Assembly (NCBI RefSeq): GCF_000305935.1
Contig: NC_018870.1
Span: 1,482,001-1,546,000 of the forward strand
Origin: Thermacetogenium phaeum DSM 12270
GTDB taxonomy: Bacteria; Bacillota; DSM-12270; Thermacetogeniales; Thermacetogeniaceae
Direction: 5' to 3'
DNA: 64,000 nucleotides
Shown: in pieces, positions 15,374 through 24,290 of the stretch
How the letters are laid out: every line of letters starts with the position of its first letter
How positions within the stretch are numbered: the stretch's first letter is position 1
The notes under the pieces: generated by a model
Seen by the model: only the letters and a program-made list of their open reading frames with translations
Database searches by the model: none
Told to the model about the DNA's origin: nothing
Made by a program: the position numbers and the translations under genes

Positions 15374-17470
15374 CTAGTTTGCTGCTATCTTGAGCGCAGA
15401 GCGAATCCGGTTTAACTTAATCTCTTGTTGTTCTACAGGATCTGTAACAGTACTGTCGAGTTCTTCTTCGATTACAAGATCGCGCAGTTCTTGGTAACGC
15501 CCGGTGCACGCCAAAAAAGTATCGAGGTGATAGGCGGCATAACGGTCCCGGTGGCGGTTCTGGTAGAGAAGATCGGCAATGCGCCCCGCAATATCTTCAA
15601 CTTTGGAAAATCTTTGCCGCAGGTAATCTTCAAAATCTTGATCATGAAAAGAAATAGTCTCGTTTTCTATCCTCACACCACATCTGATATCCACGCGGAA
15701 GCTTTCCAATGCTTCTGGTGGAACACCAGCTAACGCCGCGGCATAAACCAGTGGTATTGGTCTCGGCAGAGCGATCAAAGCTTCGCAAATTCTGTTAATA
15801 TCTTCCGGAGTTCCAGACCGCTTTTTAGCTTCGTCAAAGCAATTATCGAGAAAACCCTCAAGAGTCTTCCAGCCAGGGCGCAAGGAAGCCAAAACGGCAT
15901 CTAAACCTTGCTGCCTGAAGCTGAGTGCATATTCCTGAAGTCTGGGAATACCATTGGTCAGCTGGTGGAACTCCTCGACCTGTTCATCTGTTGCGTCTGG
16001 ATAATAGAGCCGAAGATGGGCAGCACTTTCCGAAAGGTCGAAACCACCGAGTTCAAATGATTCGTGCTCCGGCAAATTGAGTATTTCCTTGTTTTCAGTA
16101 CGACAAGTAACAACCAATCGTGATCCCCTGGGCAACGGTTGTTCCAGTAAGTCGTGAATGAAGCTCTTTTCGTTTTTTTCACTAGCAGCGTAGACGCTAT
16201 TGTCCGCCGCGTCTACCACGATTACCACCAGTGCATCTGGGTTGAGTTTTTGTATTAATGAAACAGCTATTTCCACTCGCTTTAGCAACTCAAGCAATAA
16301 ATCTTCCGGCAAGAGGTCAAAGCGTAACAGAAGTGGCCCTCTGGTTCGAGCAGCAAGCTCATTGGCGATCTGCAGTATAGCCCGGTTGGGCGTGTGGCGG
16401 GTATCTGCGGGGTTAAGATATGTTCCTCCTCCATAGCAGTCAAAAACGATTACAACCGAATGCTGAGGGAGTTTCTTCTCGAGCATTTGAACAAGGATGG
16501 TCTTCCCTTTCCCGCCTGAAGAATGCAAGCAGATTGGTTTTCCAGCAGAACCAACCACGGTGTGAGCAAATTCCGAGGCTTCCTTCCTCTCAAGAACATA
16601 TGGAGGCAGCTCAAACTTGGGCTGTGCTGGATAAACTCTCTCAAAAGTTGGACAGCCAAAAACAGGAAGAATGTCGTACTTTGTCAGGGGTTTCTGTTTC
16701 CAAGCCTCAGGCATCATACGGTCCCAGATTAGGTCTGTCAACGCTCTATACTGGGCCGAAACCTCGCCCGGGCCATAGCGGCCCAGTTCCTTCACCAGGG
16801 CGATTTCCTGCCCGAACCGGGATTGCTCACCGCAGTCAGAGAAGTCAAGAACCCTCAGGAAATCAGTAAACTTATCAGACTCGAGTCCGGAAGCCCGGTA
16901 CAGCCGCTCAATTTCTACACGCTCTTCTTCTGCCAGATGTTCAAGCACAGTCTCTGTCCTAAATGTTGAGGGATGTTCATAGAGCAACCCCTGAGCCGCG
17001 TCGAGAGCACTTTCAAGTCTTTCGCTGGTGGGACGGTTACTAACCAATTTCAACTTAAGCTTCCTGATGACGGCCTCAGGGCCATAAACGCCGTAATAAC
17101 GTTCAAATGCGTCAGCGAGCCGGCGAATGACCGAACCTCGACCGGTACTGTCTTTACCCTCACAGAGCCGCGCAGCCGTCCATTCTTTTCCGGGATTTCG
17201 CGTACTGTACTTCAGCTGTGAAAGAACAACATTATCCGCTGTATCAAAACGTTCTCCACCAAAGTACTCTGCGAGGTCAACTGCCAGGAGCTTGTCACCA
17301 TCGGGATCAAGTAATTCTGTCTCATCTTTATCAGGTCCTTCAATGTTCAATGCCATCAATTCTGTGGCAGGGTCAAGTAGGCTAAGTGCTTTCCGCGCCG
17401 CCCACAGCAATTGGAAATCATCACCGGCGCTGGACTCCCTTGCTCCTGACATTTTGTTAAAAACCTTCAT
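15374..17470 (-). CDS. AVAST-like STAND NTPase with N-terminal nuclease-like domain (about 698 aa)
   Basis: Residues about 10-150 contain a conserved pattern seen in defence effectors: SSAGDDFQLLWAARKALSLL, an acidic stretch, then VVLSQLKYST. The Q-x-K with upstream acidic residues is compatible with a restriction-endonuclease-like (Cap4/Mrr-like) fold. A STAND ATPase follows (KPICLHSSGGKGKT as Walker A, ALVVIVVDAADN as Walker B), then helical repeats. In AVAST systems such proteins sense phage proteins through the C-terminus and then degrade DNA. The frame stops at TAG (15374-15376), but the next codons and the downstream frame read like its continuation, so the gene is probably broken. I chose ATG 17470; 17452 is an alternative. 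Confidence 0.6.
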   Translation of the reverse strand: MKVFNKMSGARESSAGDDFQLLWAARKALSLLDPATELMALNIEGPDKDETELLDPDGDKLLAVDLAEYFGGERFDTADNVVLSQLKYSTRNPGKEWTAARLCEGKDSTGRGSVIRRLADAFERYYGVYGPEAVIRKLKLKLVSNRPTSERLESALDAAQGLLYEHPSTFRTETVLEHLAEEERVEIERLYRASGLESDKFTDFLRVLDFSDCGEQSRFGQEIALVKELGRYGPGEVSAQYRALTDLIWDRMMPEAWKQKPLTKYDILPVFGCPTFERVYPAQPKFELPPYVLERKEASEFAHTVVGSAGKPICLHSSGGKGKTILVQMLEKKLPQHSVVIVFDCYGGGTYLNPADTRHTPNRAILQIANELAARTRGPLLLRFDLLPEDLLLELLKRVEIAVSLIQKLNPDALVVIVVDAADNSVYAASEKNEKSFIHDLLEQPLPRGSRLVVTCRTENKEILNLPEHESFELGGFDLSESAAHLRLYYPDATDEQVEEFHQLTNGIPRLQEYALSFRQQGLDAVLASLRPGWKTLEGFLDNCFDEAKKRSGTPEDINRICEALIALPRPIPLVYAAALAGVPPEALESFRVDIRCGVRIENETISFHDQDFEDYLRQRFSKVEDIAGRIADLLYQNRHRDRYAAYHLDTFLACTGRYQELRDLVIEEELDSTVTDPVEQQEIKLNRIRSALKIAAN

Positions 17471-17742
17471 AGTCTTTTTCCCCGTACAAGTTGCATATAC
17501 ATATGAATTTTCTTCAGAGGTTCTAAGGGGTTCTAATAAGAGCTTGTTATAAATATTGGCCTGAGTTATCAAAAAGAAATTCAATCAGTAATCTCATTAA
17601 GTAGAGCATCCGTTGTATCTCAGTATAGAACTCGATAGTTGATCTTCGCATCTTTTTCATCAGGAAGATCAAATTATGCCTTCGTGAGGATAGAGGCAAT
17701 AACAGCGTCAGTTTGGCCACAGCAACCGGATTGGGTATCATT

Positions 17743-17928
17743 TCAATCAAACCACCCAGGTTTAGGGCTCCGACTATGATCAGGCCACAGTAGGTTGCAT
17801 GAAACAATCTCCGATAGAAGGCTCATCAACTCCCACGCTATCTTCTCCACCGCCACCTCCAGGTCGCCCCCCCCCCCCCGGCCTGATGTACCTGGCCGTG
17901 TGTTCAGGTTTTCGTGCCCAGTAAGCAT
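17743..17928 (-). pseudogene. Tyrosine recombinase (phage integrase) C-terminal relic
   Basis: The frame reads LTGHENLNT and, after a slip, TARYIRP, which together match the end of the integrase catalytic domain: L-L-G-H-x-x-L-x-T-T-x-x-Y, with Tyr as nucleophile. It then passes through a G13 tract and continues as DLEVAVEKIAWE, the kind of acidic helix that closes many integrases. Only this end is left; no N-terminal or core-binding domain is seen nearby. It points to a former integrated element in this region. Confidence 0.45.
17867..17879. repeat. C13 homopolymer tract
   Basis: Thirteen consecutive C residues lie on the plus strand within the integrase relic. It is by far the longest G/C homopolymer in the window and a likely hotspot for slippage or for assembly error. 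Confidence 0.9.
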
Positions 17929-17934
17929 TGGAGG

Positions 17935-18090
17935 TTACTGCCCGGGATCCCCTTGACGGTAAACGGTCATGTGGCCCAACAAATCGGTAACATCAAGTCG
18001 TTCCAGTATGAGGCCTGGCACCGCCTTGAACGTCAAACCACTGGAGATGCCATAGTACCGGGTGCCTGAGGTGAATCTCTGAACGTCCAC
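17935..18090 (-). CDS. Short open frame directly after the AlbA-type gene (51 aa)
   Basis: The frame follows in phase after the TAG of the 461-residue gene and begins GTG. It encodes DVQRFTSGTRYYGISSGLTF and ends with GDPGQ. It may be a separate small gene, a read-through tail of the upstream protein, or the remains of another gene. No family is recognised. Confidence 0.25.
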   Translation of the reverse strand: MDVQRFTSGTRYYGISSGLTFKAVPGLILERLDVTDLLGHMTVYRQGDPGQ

Positions 18091-19476
18091 CTACTCACGC
18101 TTTCCCCTCATCTTTTCAAGTTCCTCCCTTATGACGTCTAGCGGCATGTCGAAGAAATCAAAGGCTTCATACAGTGGATTAGTTACCTCCTTGACCGCTT
18201 CAGGTAGTTGGTCAATGATGTTGCTTGCTGGTATTAGAAGCTCGGATGTCACTGTGTTTTGGTAGCATCTCCGGGCGTGGAACAAAACTCGCCGTGGGCA
18301 AGCCCAGTTTGACAGCACTCTATTAGCAAGTCCATCCCATGCGAAACGTATGAGAACGGACACGGACCGATCGGCGAGCCTGATCGCGAGTCGATGCGCG
18401 TGAAGGAGACATTCTCCTACACGCCATATTGGAAGCACGAAATCAAAGACAGTGCCAGGTTGAACACCTCTTTGCCGTGCGTCAGAACTATCATCCTGAT
18501 AACCCCGAAGAAGAAAAAGTTTCCCTTCACGGGATGCTCTCCAAAAGTCAGAGTAGGCGCCGTCTGAGAATCTATCGTGCTCTGGTTCGGCTATAAGACA
18601 TTCGATAACACCTTCATAGGCATAAGGCTTGATCTGGTCTCGGGTTGGCACCCACCATGGTGGCCAGCCGGACTCATGAACCTTCACCTCCCTAAGCAAC
18701 TCCAGCAGCTCAGAAAGCGAGGGCGACTCGAAATCACCGATGATGGAGTAGGCTATGCTCCATATGCCGTGCTCATAGCGCTTCTGTCCAATTTCGCCGA
18801 GTCGTTGAGTCACTGCCTTCTCCCAGCGTACTCGTGATTGCAAGATCCATTCATTCAGAGCATTCGCTGCTCCCTTCAATCCAGCCTGGGGAGATGAGGT
18901 TTCCCCAAGAATAATTGCCCGAATACTGTTCAGCAGTTCTTCACGATGAGCTAGGAGACACCTCCGCAGGAGATCATCCCACTCTTGCGCGGTTCGGGGA
19001 GTTTCACTGGTAGGACCTGGCCTGCGGATGTAATAAGCGTTCTCTCGAACGTGGCGGTCGCGAGGCCCTGCTCGTTTCGCTCGAATGGGGACACGGTGAC
19101 CACCAGGAATATAAATTATGGGAAAAGGCTCTCCTGTATCGGGATGGGGCACTTGATAGACTTCACAGTGAAAAGGAGGATCTGCGTAAGACCGTATAAT
19201 TCCGTTTACAATGTCGTGAGAATACCCCCGCAAGTCTTGCGGGCGAGGTTGTTGTGGAATATAGCCAGTGTCTCCCTGTGTAAATCCTAACAAAATATAA
19301 CCGCCACTGGAATTGGCAAGGGCCAACATTGCCTTGGCCAAGTCAGCTTTATGCTCTTCATCAGTCAGATCTAGCCAGCACTTTACTTCGATGTGAAGAT
19401 CCTCGCGCGGATGGGTGAGAAGAGCCTGAAGTTGCCTTACTGAACCTTTCATGTCAGGTCCAGGTCGTCGTATCAC
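18091..19476 (-). CDS. AlbA_2 / Schlafen-type putative nucleic-acid-binding protein (461 aa)
   Basis: The N-terminal domain has the AlbA_2 signature: EVKCWLDLTDE (E-x-K), DLAKAMLALANSSGGYILLG and later a conserved proline-rich strand with VPIRAKRAGPRDRHVRENAYYIRRPG. These domains occur in Schlafen-like proteins, transcription regulators and several anti-phage systems. The C-terminal 290 residues are helical and unassigned (SRVRWEKAVTQRLGEIGQK, ELLELLREVKVHESGWPPWW). The GTG start lies 8 bases after GGGAGG. It lies upstream of the STAND NTPase on the same strand, with an integrase relic between, which supports a defence-island setting. Target and activity are unknown. Confidence 0.7.
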   Translation of the reverse strand: MIRRPGPDMKGSVRQLQALLTHPREDLHIEVKCWLDLTDEEHKADLAKAMLALANSSGGYILLGFTQGDTGYIPQQPRPQDLRGYSHDIVNGIIRSYADPPFHCEVYQVPHPDTGEPFPIIYIPGGHRVPIRAKRAGPRDRHVRENAYYIRRPGPTSETPRTAQEWDDLLRRCLLAHREELLNSIRAIILGETSSPQAGLKGAANALNEWILQSRVRWEKAVTQRLGEIGQKRYEHGIWSIAYSIIGDFESPSLSELLELLREVKVHESGWPPWWVPTRDQIKPYAYEGVIECLIAEPEHDRFSDGAYSDFWRASREGKLFLLRGYQDDSSDARQRGVQPGTVFDFVLPIWRVGECLLHAHRLAIRLADRSVSVLIRFAWDGLANRVLSNWACPRRVLFHARRCYQNTVTSELLIPASNIIDQLPEAVKEVTNPLYEAFDFFDMPLDVIREELEKMRGKRE

Positions 19477-19776
19477 TTAAACATCCTCCCATCACTTTTT
19501 TTCCACCCTAGTCAGTCCGTATAGCGGCCAGGCGCTCAATAGTTACCTTGAGAAGGATTTCTTTCAAAGAATCGACTATACTCCCGTACCACAAGTGGCG
19601 CCACATGGGATAAAAATGAGTAGAGGTGCTGCCTTGGAGCGAACAGTTCTTAGATTCTCTAGCTCTTACAAAGAATAGAAAATGCCTCCTGTTAAACTAA
19701 TTTATTCATTCTCCCAAAACTGCCCAATTCCTGCTTTTTCCCTTTCGGCAAGCATCCATCTTCGGGTTACTCAATC

Positions 19777-20025
19777 CTAAACTCTCTCCAAAACCCACAC
19801 CTTGCCATCTTTGACCAGGTCGCACACCATCCCCTGCTCAGTCTCGCAGCGGTACCGTGGGAGATAATCATATTTATTTCTCGGTCGGGGTGTTCCCTGA
19901 CCCAACAACGTTTTCACGATGCACGATTTCACGATATACCACCGCTCCCGCCACCGGAAGGCCACGGGTAAACCGTTGGGGTTAAGCCGGATTTCGTCAA
20001 GCGGCATTTCGTAGAGCTTGAACAT
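19777..20025 (-). CDS. DUF6504-like small protein (82 aa)
   Basis: The pattern ...IRLNPNGLPVAFRWRERWYIV... then Y-x-C-E-T-E-Q-G-M-V-C-D-L and a closing W-x-L-E-R-V fits the DUF6504 family as I know it. Members often lie next to Y-family DNA polymerase or mutagenesis genes. None is visible here; the nearest intact neighbours are the AlbA-type gene and tRNA-Val. The sequence upstream up to 20076 is non-coding. Confidence 0.55.
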   Translation of the reverse strand: MFKLYEMPLDEIRLNPNGLPVAFRWRERWYIVKSCIVKTLLGQGTPRPRNKYDYLPRYRCETEQGMVCDLVKDGKVWVLERV

Positions 20026-20084
20026 AAGGCGATCACCTTAGCAGATCATACGAGCACTTGTATTTTTAGCCCATATTTATTTAT

Positions 20085-20121
20085 TAAAAAACAAAAAACC
20101 GCAAGCGCCCTTTGCTTGCAG
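20085..20121 (-). terminator. Possible terminator downstream of tRNA-Val
   Basis: On the minus strand GCAAGC, a short loop and GCTTGC are followed by GGTTTTTTGTTTTTT. The stem is only 6 bp but very close to a long T tract. It lies about 160 bases after the tRNA end. Confidence 0.5.
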
Positions 20122-20282
20122 TCTTTTTGTCACCCACTTTGTCACCCACTTGAGGTTTGATTGAGGGAAACTCCTTGATATTACAAGATTCTTAGGGATA
20201 CTTGCGGAACTTTCATTGACCCCCGATTTCAATTTCTTAAATTCCCGCAAAGCCTTGTCTCCCGAGGCTTTCAGAAAATAAA

Positions 20283-20357
20283 TGGTGGGCGCGATAGGGA
20301 TTGAACCTATGACCCCCTCCGCGTCAAGGAGGTGCTCTCCCACTGAGCTACGCGCCC
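20283..20357 (-). tRNA. tRNA-Val (anticodon GAC), CCA encoded
   Basis: The 75-base sequence folds as a standard cloverleaf: acceptor GGGCGCG paired with CGCGCCC, D arm GCTCAGTGGGAGAGC, anticodon stem CCTCC/GGAGG with loop TTGACGC (anticodon GAC), and T arm with GGTTCAATCC. CCA is encoded. It lies at the edge of the accessory region, and tRNA 3' ends are common attachment sites for integrative elements. Confidence 0.96.
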
Positions 20358-20433
20358 GATTTCTATCCCTAATTATAATGTCGGATCTACGCCTCGTCAA
20401 GAGGTCGCGCGGGCCTGAGTCATCCCCTCTTTT

Positions 20434-21544
20434 TTAGCCCGTCCCGCCTAAGAGATCCGCCACGTGCCTGAAAACTAAGGACTTTAAAGAGGGTAGCTTC
20501 CGCCAAAACTTTTGTTTCCAGGAACAGAAGATATAAAAGCCTACCCGGAAAGAAGCAAGAGTGCGCTTCTTTTCGGTGTTCGCCATAAGCCTCCGGTGAA
20601 GCCCTCCTTTTTCGGCCCAAAGGCCGATTACTGTGAGAAGAAAATAGGCATAGGCCATAACGAGAAGAAGACGGTTGTAACGCCCCGCAGACGAGAGTAC
20701 AAGCCCCCGCAGCTTAAAGCCGTTACGCTCATTCTTGAGGTCCTTGAAAAACTCATCTACTTCCATGCGGCATCCATACCAGGCAATGATCCTGGAGAGC
20801 GGTTCGCCTTTTGCGTTCGTTGCCAGAAGCCAGGGCTCTTTTTGCTTTGCATCAAGGCAAACAACAATTCGCACCGGCCAGCGTTCTGTTTTGTGGTAAC
20901 TAACTACCCCCAGGTCTGTTTTTGTGCCCCGAGGAAGCTTCAAGGTACCCAGTGTTCCCTTGAAGCTTTCAGATTCCACCCATACCTTCGTCTGGGTCTG
21001 ACCACGAACTTAAACTTAAGTTTCCCCAGGTGCTGTAAGAACGTCACCCTGGCAAAGCCCCGGTTGGCAAGGATTACCACCCTGTACCGCCCCGGGGGGA
21101 GGATTTCCCTTAAAGCAGATACGAAATTGTCTCTATCCTGTTCTGGTTTAGGGTAAGTTTCGCTTATGTCGCACAACAGTCCAGTAAATCGGAAGTGCCC
21201 TTCCTTTGGCAATGATTCCTGCAGCAAGAACCTGGTGCTTGCCATCGTGGAGGTCGGTCCAGTCTATCGCTACCAGAACAAGCTTCCTCGGCCCGATTAT
21301 CGTTCGCACCAGCGCTCTTGCAAGCTTTTTTTGTGGGAATGCGATTGTTTCCTAAGAACCGGTCTACCCTTTTGATCCTGTGCTTTTCTGCTGTTCTCGC
21401 AGGCAGTGCCCTGCCTAAAGAGGCAACACCGAGACGCCAGGTGCACATCAGGGCAAAGACTAAAACGGCCAGGGTTTTGATTTGGGTCTTGTGAATTCCT
21501 TGGAGCCATGTTATAAAGAATTTGACAAAACTCGATAACTTCAT
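20434..21544 (-). pseudogene. IS4-family DDE transposase, broken into three frames
   Basis: Three overlapping minus-strand frames cover one transposase: N-terminal part 21544-21164 (helical, KTLAVLVFALMCTWRLG), middle part 21245-20940 (DISETYPKPEQDRDNFVSAL and RYRVVILANRGFARVTFL) and C-terminal part 20979-20434. The C-terminal part holds the family Y-x2-R-x3-E-x6-K motif (YGCRMEVDEFFKDLK). The usual ADRGF motif of the second catalytic Asp reads ANRGF here, so that Asp appears mutated. At least two frameshifts plus the Asp change show an inactive relic. Confidence 0.7.
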
Positions 21545-21763
21545 ATTGTGGATCCTCCCTAAGCTGGAAATGTTGTTTATAGCTAATTTCGCGGGGGGGA
21601 TCCTTATTTTCCTGCTTTTTCTCTTATTTTCTTCTTTTTGCTCCTGTTATAAACTGGGGATAAAAACTGGTTATCACTCAGGATGTGATCACTTGGTCTG
21701 CAGAAGGACCAGAGTTTCATTCAAAGAAAATAGGATGTTTGAGTTTCGTGTCTGTGATTTTAC

Positions 21764-21808
21764 AAGGCAAGGCCGTCTCTCCAATTCCCGAGACGGCCTT
21801 GCCTTTTA
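21764..21808. terminator. Strong bidirectional-looking terminator after the EF-G-like gene
   Basis: A perfect 16-bp stem (AAGGCAAGGCCGTCTC with its complement) with an 8-base loop lies at the end of the minus-strand EF-G-like gene, overlapping its stop. AAAA and TTTT flanks on the two sides allow it to work in both directions, insulating this gene from the IS4 relic. Confidence 0.85.
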
Positions 21809-23851
21809 TTCCTTCTCCCGTTCCGCTTTGCGCTTTTCAATAATCTCCTCCGCCAGGCGAGCGGGAACCTCTTCATAACTGGCAAATTCCATCTTAAAGG
21901 AACCACGCCCTTGAGTAATGGACTTAAGGGCTGTGGCATAGTCTTGCATTTCGGCAAGAGGCACCTGCGCCTTGATCAGCTGCATTCCACCCTCCTGGGG
22001 TTCCATACCCATTATTCGGCCGCGTTTGCCGTTAAGATCTCCTATAATATCCCCCATGAACTGCTCTGGCACCAGTACCTCAACGTTCATAATGGGTTCG
22101 AGCAGCACCGGATCGGCTTTCTCCATTCCCTTCTTGAAAGCCATGGATGCTGCAATTTTAAAGGCCATTTCTGAAGAGTCTACAGGGTGGTATGATCCAT
22201 CATAAAGTGTAGCCTTAACCCCCGTTACCGGATACCCCGCCAGAACTCCTTCCTGGATCGCTTCTCTTAAGCCTTTTTCTACGGCAGGGAAGTACTGCTT
22301 GGGAACTGCTCCACCGAAAATCTTTTCTTCAAAAGCAAATTCCCCGTCGGCATAAGGTTCCAGGGTCAACCAGACATGGCCGTACTGGCCGCGACCGCCG
22401 GTCTGCTTTTTGTATTTTCCTTCCTGTTGGACTGTTCCCCTTATTGTCTCCCGGTAAGGTACACTTGGCGTATGGGAGTTGACATCAACCCCGTACTTCT
22501 GGTGCAGGCGCTCTAGTACAATATCCAGGTGGGTCTCACCGGTTCCTGTCAGAATAGTCTCTTTGGTCTCTACATTTTTTGTGAGTCGCAGAGTTGGATC
22601 AGCCTCGATCAGCTTTGTCAAAGCGCTGCTTAGCTTATCCTCGTCACCCTTGCTTTTCGGTTCAATGGCTATGGACAGCATGGGTTCCGGAAACTCTATC
22701 CCCTCGAGCTTCACAGGGTTTTCTTTGCTGCAGATAGTATCTCCTGTCTCGGTCACCTGGAGCTTGGCCACCACCGCGATATCCCCTTCCTTAACTTCGG
22801 AAAGGGGTTCTTGCTGTTTTCCGCGCATGGTGAAAATCTGCCCAACTTTTTCTTCCTTTTCTTTATTCGCGTTATAGACCGTGCTGTCTCCCTTTAAATT
22901 ACCACTGAAAACCCTAAAGAAACTCAGTTTACCCACATAGGGGTCGGCCAGGGTTTTGAAAACAAGAGCGGAGAAAGTCTTATTTGTTGGTGACTCTTCA
23001 TCCGCAACATCAACTGGAGATGGTGCAACATCCACCAGGAAATCCAGCAGATGTCTGACACCGATGTTGTTGATGGCTGATCCGCATAAGGCAGGCACGA
23101 AATTGTTGGCCCAGAAGGCCTTTTTTAATCCTAAAGATACTTCCTCTTCGGTTAGAACTTCTCCATCCAGATATTTGATGAGAAGCTCGTCATCACCTTC
23201 GGCTGCGGCCTCCATGATGGCATCTCGCGCCGCCTCTACCGCTCCGGATAGTTCTGCAGGAATTTCTTTCTCTTGATACGAACCATCTTTGGGGTTGTAT
23301 TTGCATGCCTTCATCTTGAGAAGGTCAATCACCCCTGAAAACTGTGCTTCAGAACCGATCGGAAGCTGAAGGGGTATTACATTCTTTTTAAAGACATCTT
23401 TCATCTGCTGGAGCACCCGGTCAAAATTGGCGTTCTCCCGGTCCATCTTGTTGACGAAAGCAATTTTTGGATGATTAGCTTTTTCTGCTTCCTTCCATCC
23501 GATTTCTGTCTGCACCTCTACACCGGAAACGGCGCAGAGTACGACTACGACGCTGTCAACTACCCGTAGGGCACCTTTGACCTCGCCGAAAAAGTCGGAA
23601 TAACCAGGCGTGTCCACTATGTTGATCTTGCTATCTTTCCACTCACAGGGTGCCAGCGCAGTGCTAACTGATATCTTCCTTTTTACTTCTTCTGGAAAGA
23701 AGTCGGTAGTAGCCGTCCCCTCATCCACTTTACCAAGGCGGCTGGTATGACCGGCATTGTAAAGCAATGCTTCAACAAGAGAAGTTTTTCCCGCTCCTCC
23801 ATGTCCAATAACGGCAATGTTGCGGATGCGGGAGGTTTCATAGACTTTCAA
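21806..23851 (-). CDS. Elongation factor G paralogue (EF-G2-like GTPase, 681 aa)
   Basis: This is a translational GTPase with all G motifs: GHGGAGKTS (G1), VDTPGYSDF (G3), NKMDR (G4) and CGSA (G5). The EF-G domains II to V follow (ETHLDIVLERL and TGGRGQYGHVW). The opening KVYETSRIRNIAVIGHGG and a divergent domain IV are typical of the second, non-essential EF-G-like family of clostridia rather than the main fusA, which normally lies in the str operon next to tuf. Its own promoter region is shared divergently with the spore protein gene. The exact role of this paralogue is not established. Confidence 0.85.
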   Translation of the reverse strand: MKVYETSRIRNIAVIGHGGAGKTSLVEALLYNAGHTSRLGKVDEGTATTDFFPEEVKRKISVSTALAPCEWKDSKINIVDTPGYSDFFGEVKGALRVVDSVVVVLCAVSGVEVQTEIGWKEAEKANHPKIAFVNKMDRENANFDRVLQQMKDVFKKNVIPLQLPIGSEAQFSGVIDLLKMKACKYNPKDGSYQEKEIPAELSGAVEAARDAIMEAAAEGDDELLIKYLDGEVLTEEEVSLGLKKAFWANNFVPALCGSAINNIGVRHLLDFLVDVAPSPVDVADEESPTNKTFSALVFKTLADPYVGKLSFFRVFSGNLKGDSTVYNANKEKEEKVGQIFTMRGKQQEPLSEVKEGDIAVVAKLQVTETGDTICSKENPVKLEGIEFPEPMLSIAIEPKSKGDEDKLSSALTKLIEADPTLRLTKNVETKETILTGTGETHLDIVLERLHQKYGVDVNSHTPSVPYRETIRGTVQQEGKYKKQTGGRGQYGHVWLTLEPYADGEFAFEEKIFGGAVPKQYFPAVEKGLREAIQEGVLAGYPVTGVKATLYDGSYHPVDSSEMAFKIAASMAFKKGMEKADPVLLEPIMNVEVLVPEQFMGDIIGDLNGKRGRIMGMEPQEGGMQLIKAQVPLAEMQDYATALKSITQGRGSFKMEFASYEEVPARLAEEIIEKRKAEREKE

Positions 23852-24043
23852 GGTTATTTTCCCTCCTCTTAGTAAAAACGCCCAACTATGCGCTTCAAAG
23901 ACCTTATTGGCACCTGATTACACGGGAATATTATATTATAAGATTACTATTGAAGTCAAAAACAACTCGCCGGGACATAAACTAACAGTATAAATGATCC
24001 CTGATACATTAACAATATTAACGGGTGCACGAAGGAGGTTTTC

Positions 24044-24235
24044 ATGGGACGTCGAAACAGAGGATTGATGTCTGAAGCGCTGAAGTACGAACTGGCTAAG
24101 GAAATGGGTGTTTTGGATATCGTCCAGCGTGAGGGCTGGGGAAGCGTCCCCTCACGCTACTGCGGTAACCTGGTAAAACTCGCCATTGAAAGAGCCGAAC
24201 GCAGTCTCCAGACAGAAAATCTGTTTCGATCTTAA
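24044..24235 (+). CDS. Alpha/beta-type small acid-soluble spore protein (63 aa)
   Basis: The product shows the SASP pattern: K-Y-E-L-A-K-E-M-G-V near the N-terminus (with the spore protease cleavage region) and GWGSVPSRYCGNLV followed by LAIERAERSL. Such proteins coat spore DNA. It is shorter and more divergent than typical SspA/B. An AAGGAGG lies 8 bases before the ATG. A terminator follows closely, so it is monocistronic, most likely under a forespore sigma factor (inference from the family). Confidence 0.85.
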   Translation: MGRRNRGLMSEALKYELAKEMGVLDIVQREGWGSVPSRYCGNLVKLAIERAERSLQTENLFRS

Positions 24236-24253
24236 TCAAACCACAAGTGCACC

Positions 24254-24290
24254 CGGGCCAGGGCTCTCCCTGGCTTTTGTTTATTTTTAT
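24254..24290 (+). terminator. Terminator of the spore protein gene
   Basis: GCCAGGG, loop CTCT and CCCTGGC are followed by TTTTGTTTATTTTTATTTTTT. It overlaps the end of the convergent NADH-module gene. Confidence 0.85.

Noticed and set aside
20077-20400. Minus-strand open frame covering tRNA-Val
   Set aside because: It contains the tRNA gene itself, and the rest is non-coding sequence with a terminator.
21522-21760. Plus-strand open frame between the IS4 relic and the EF-G-like gene
   Set aside because: Its hydrophobic translation has no start site, and it begins in antisense to the transposase relic.
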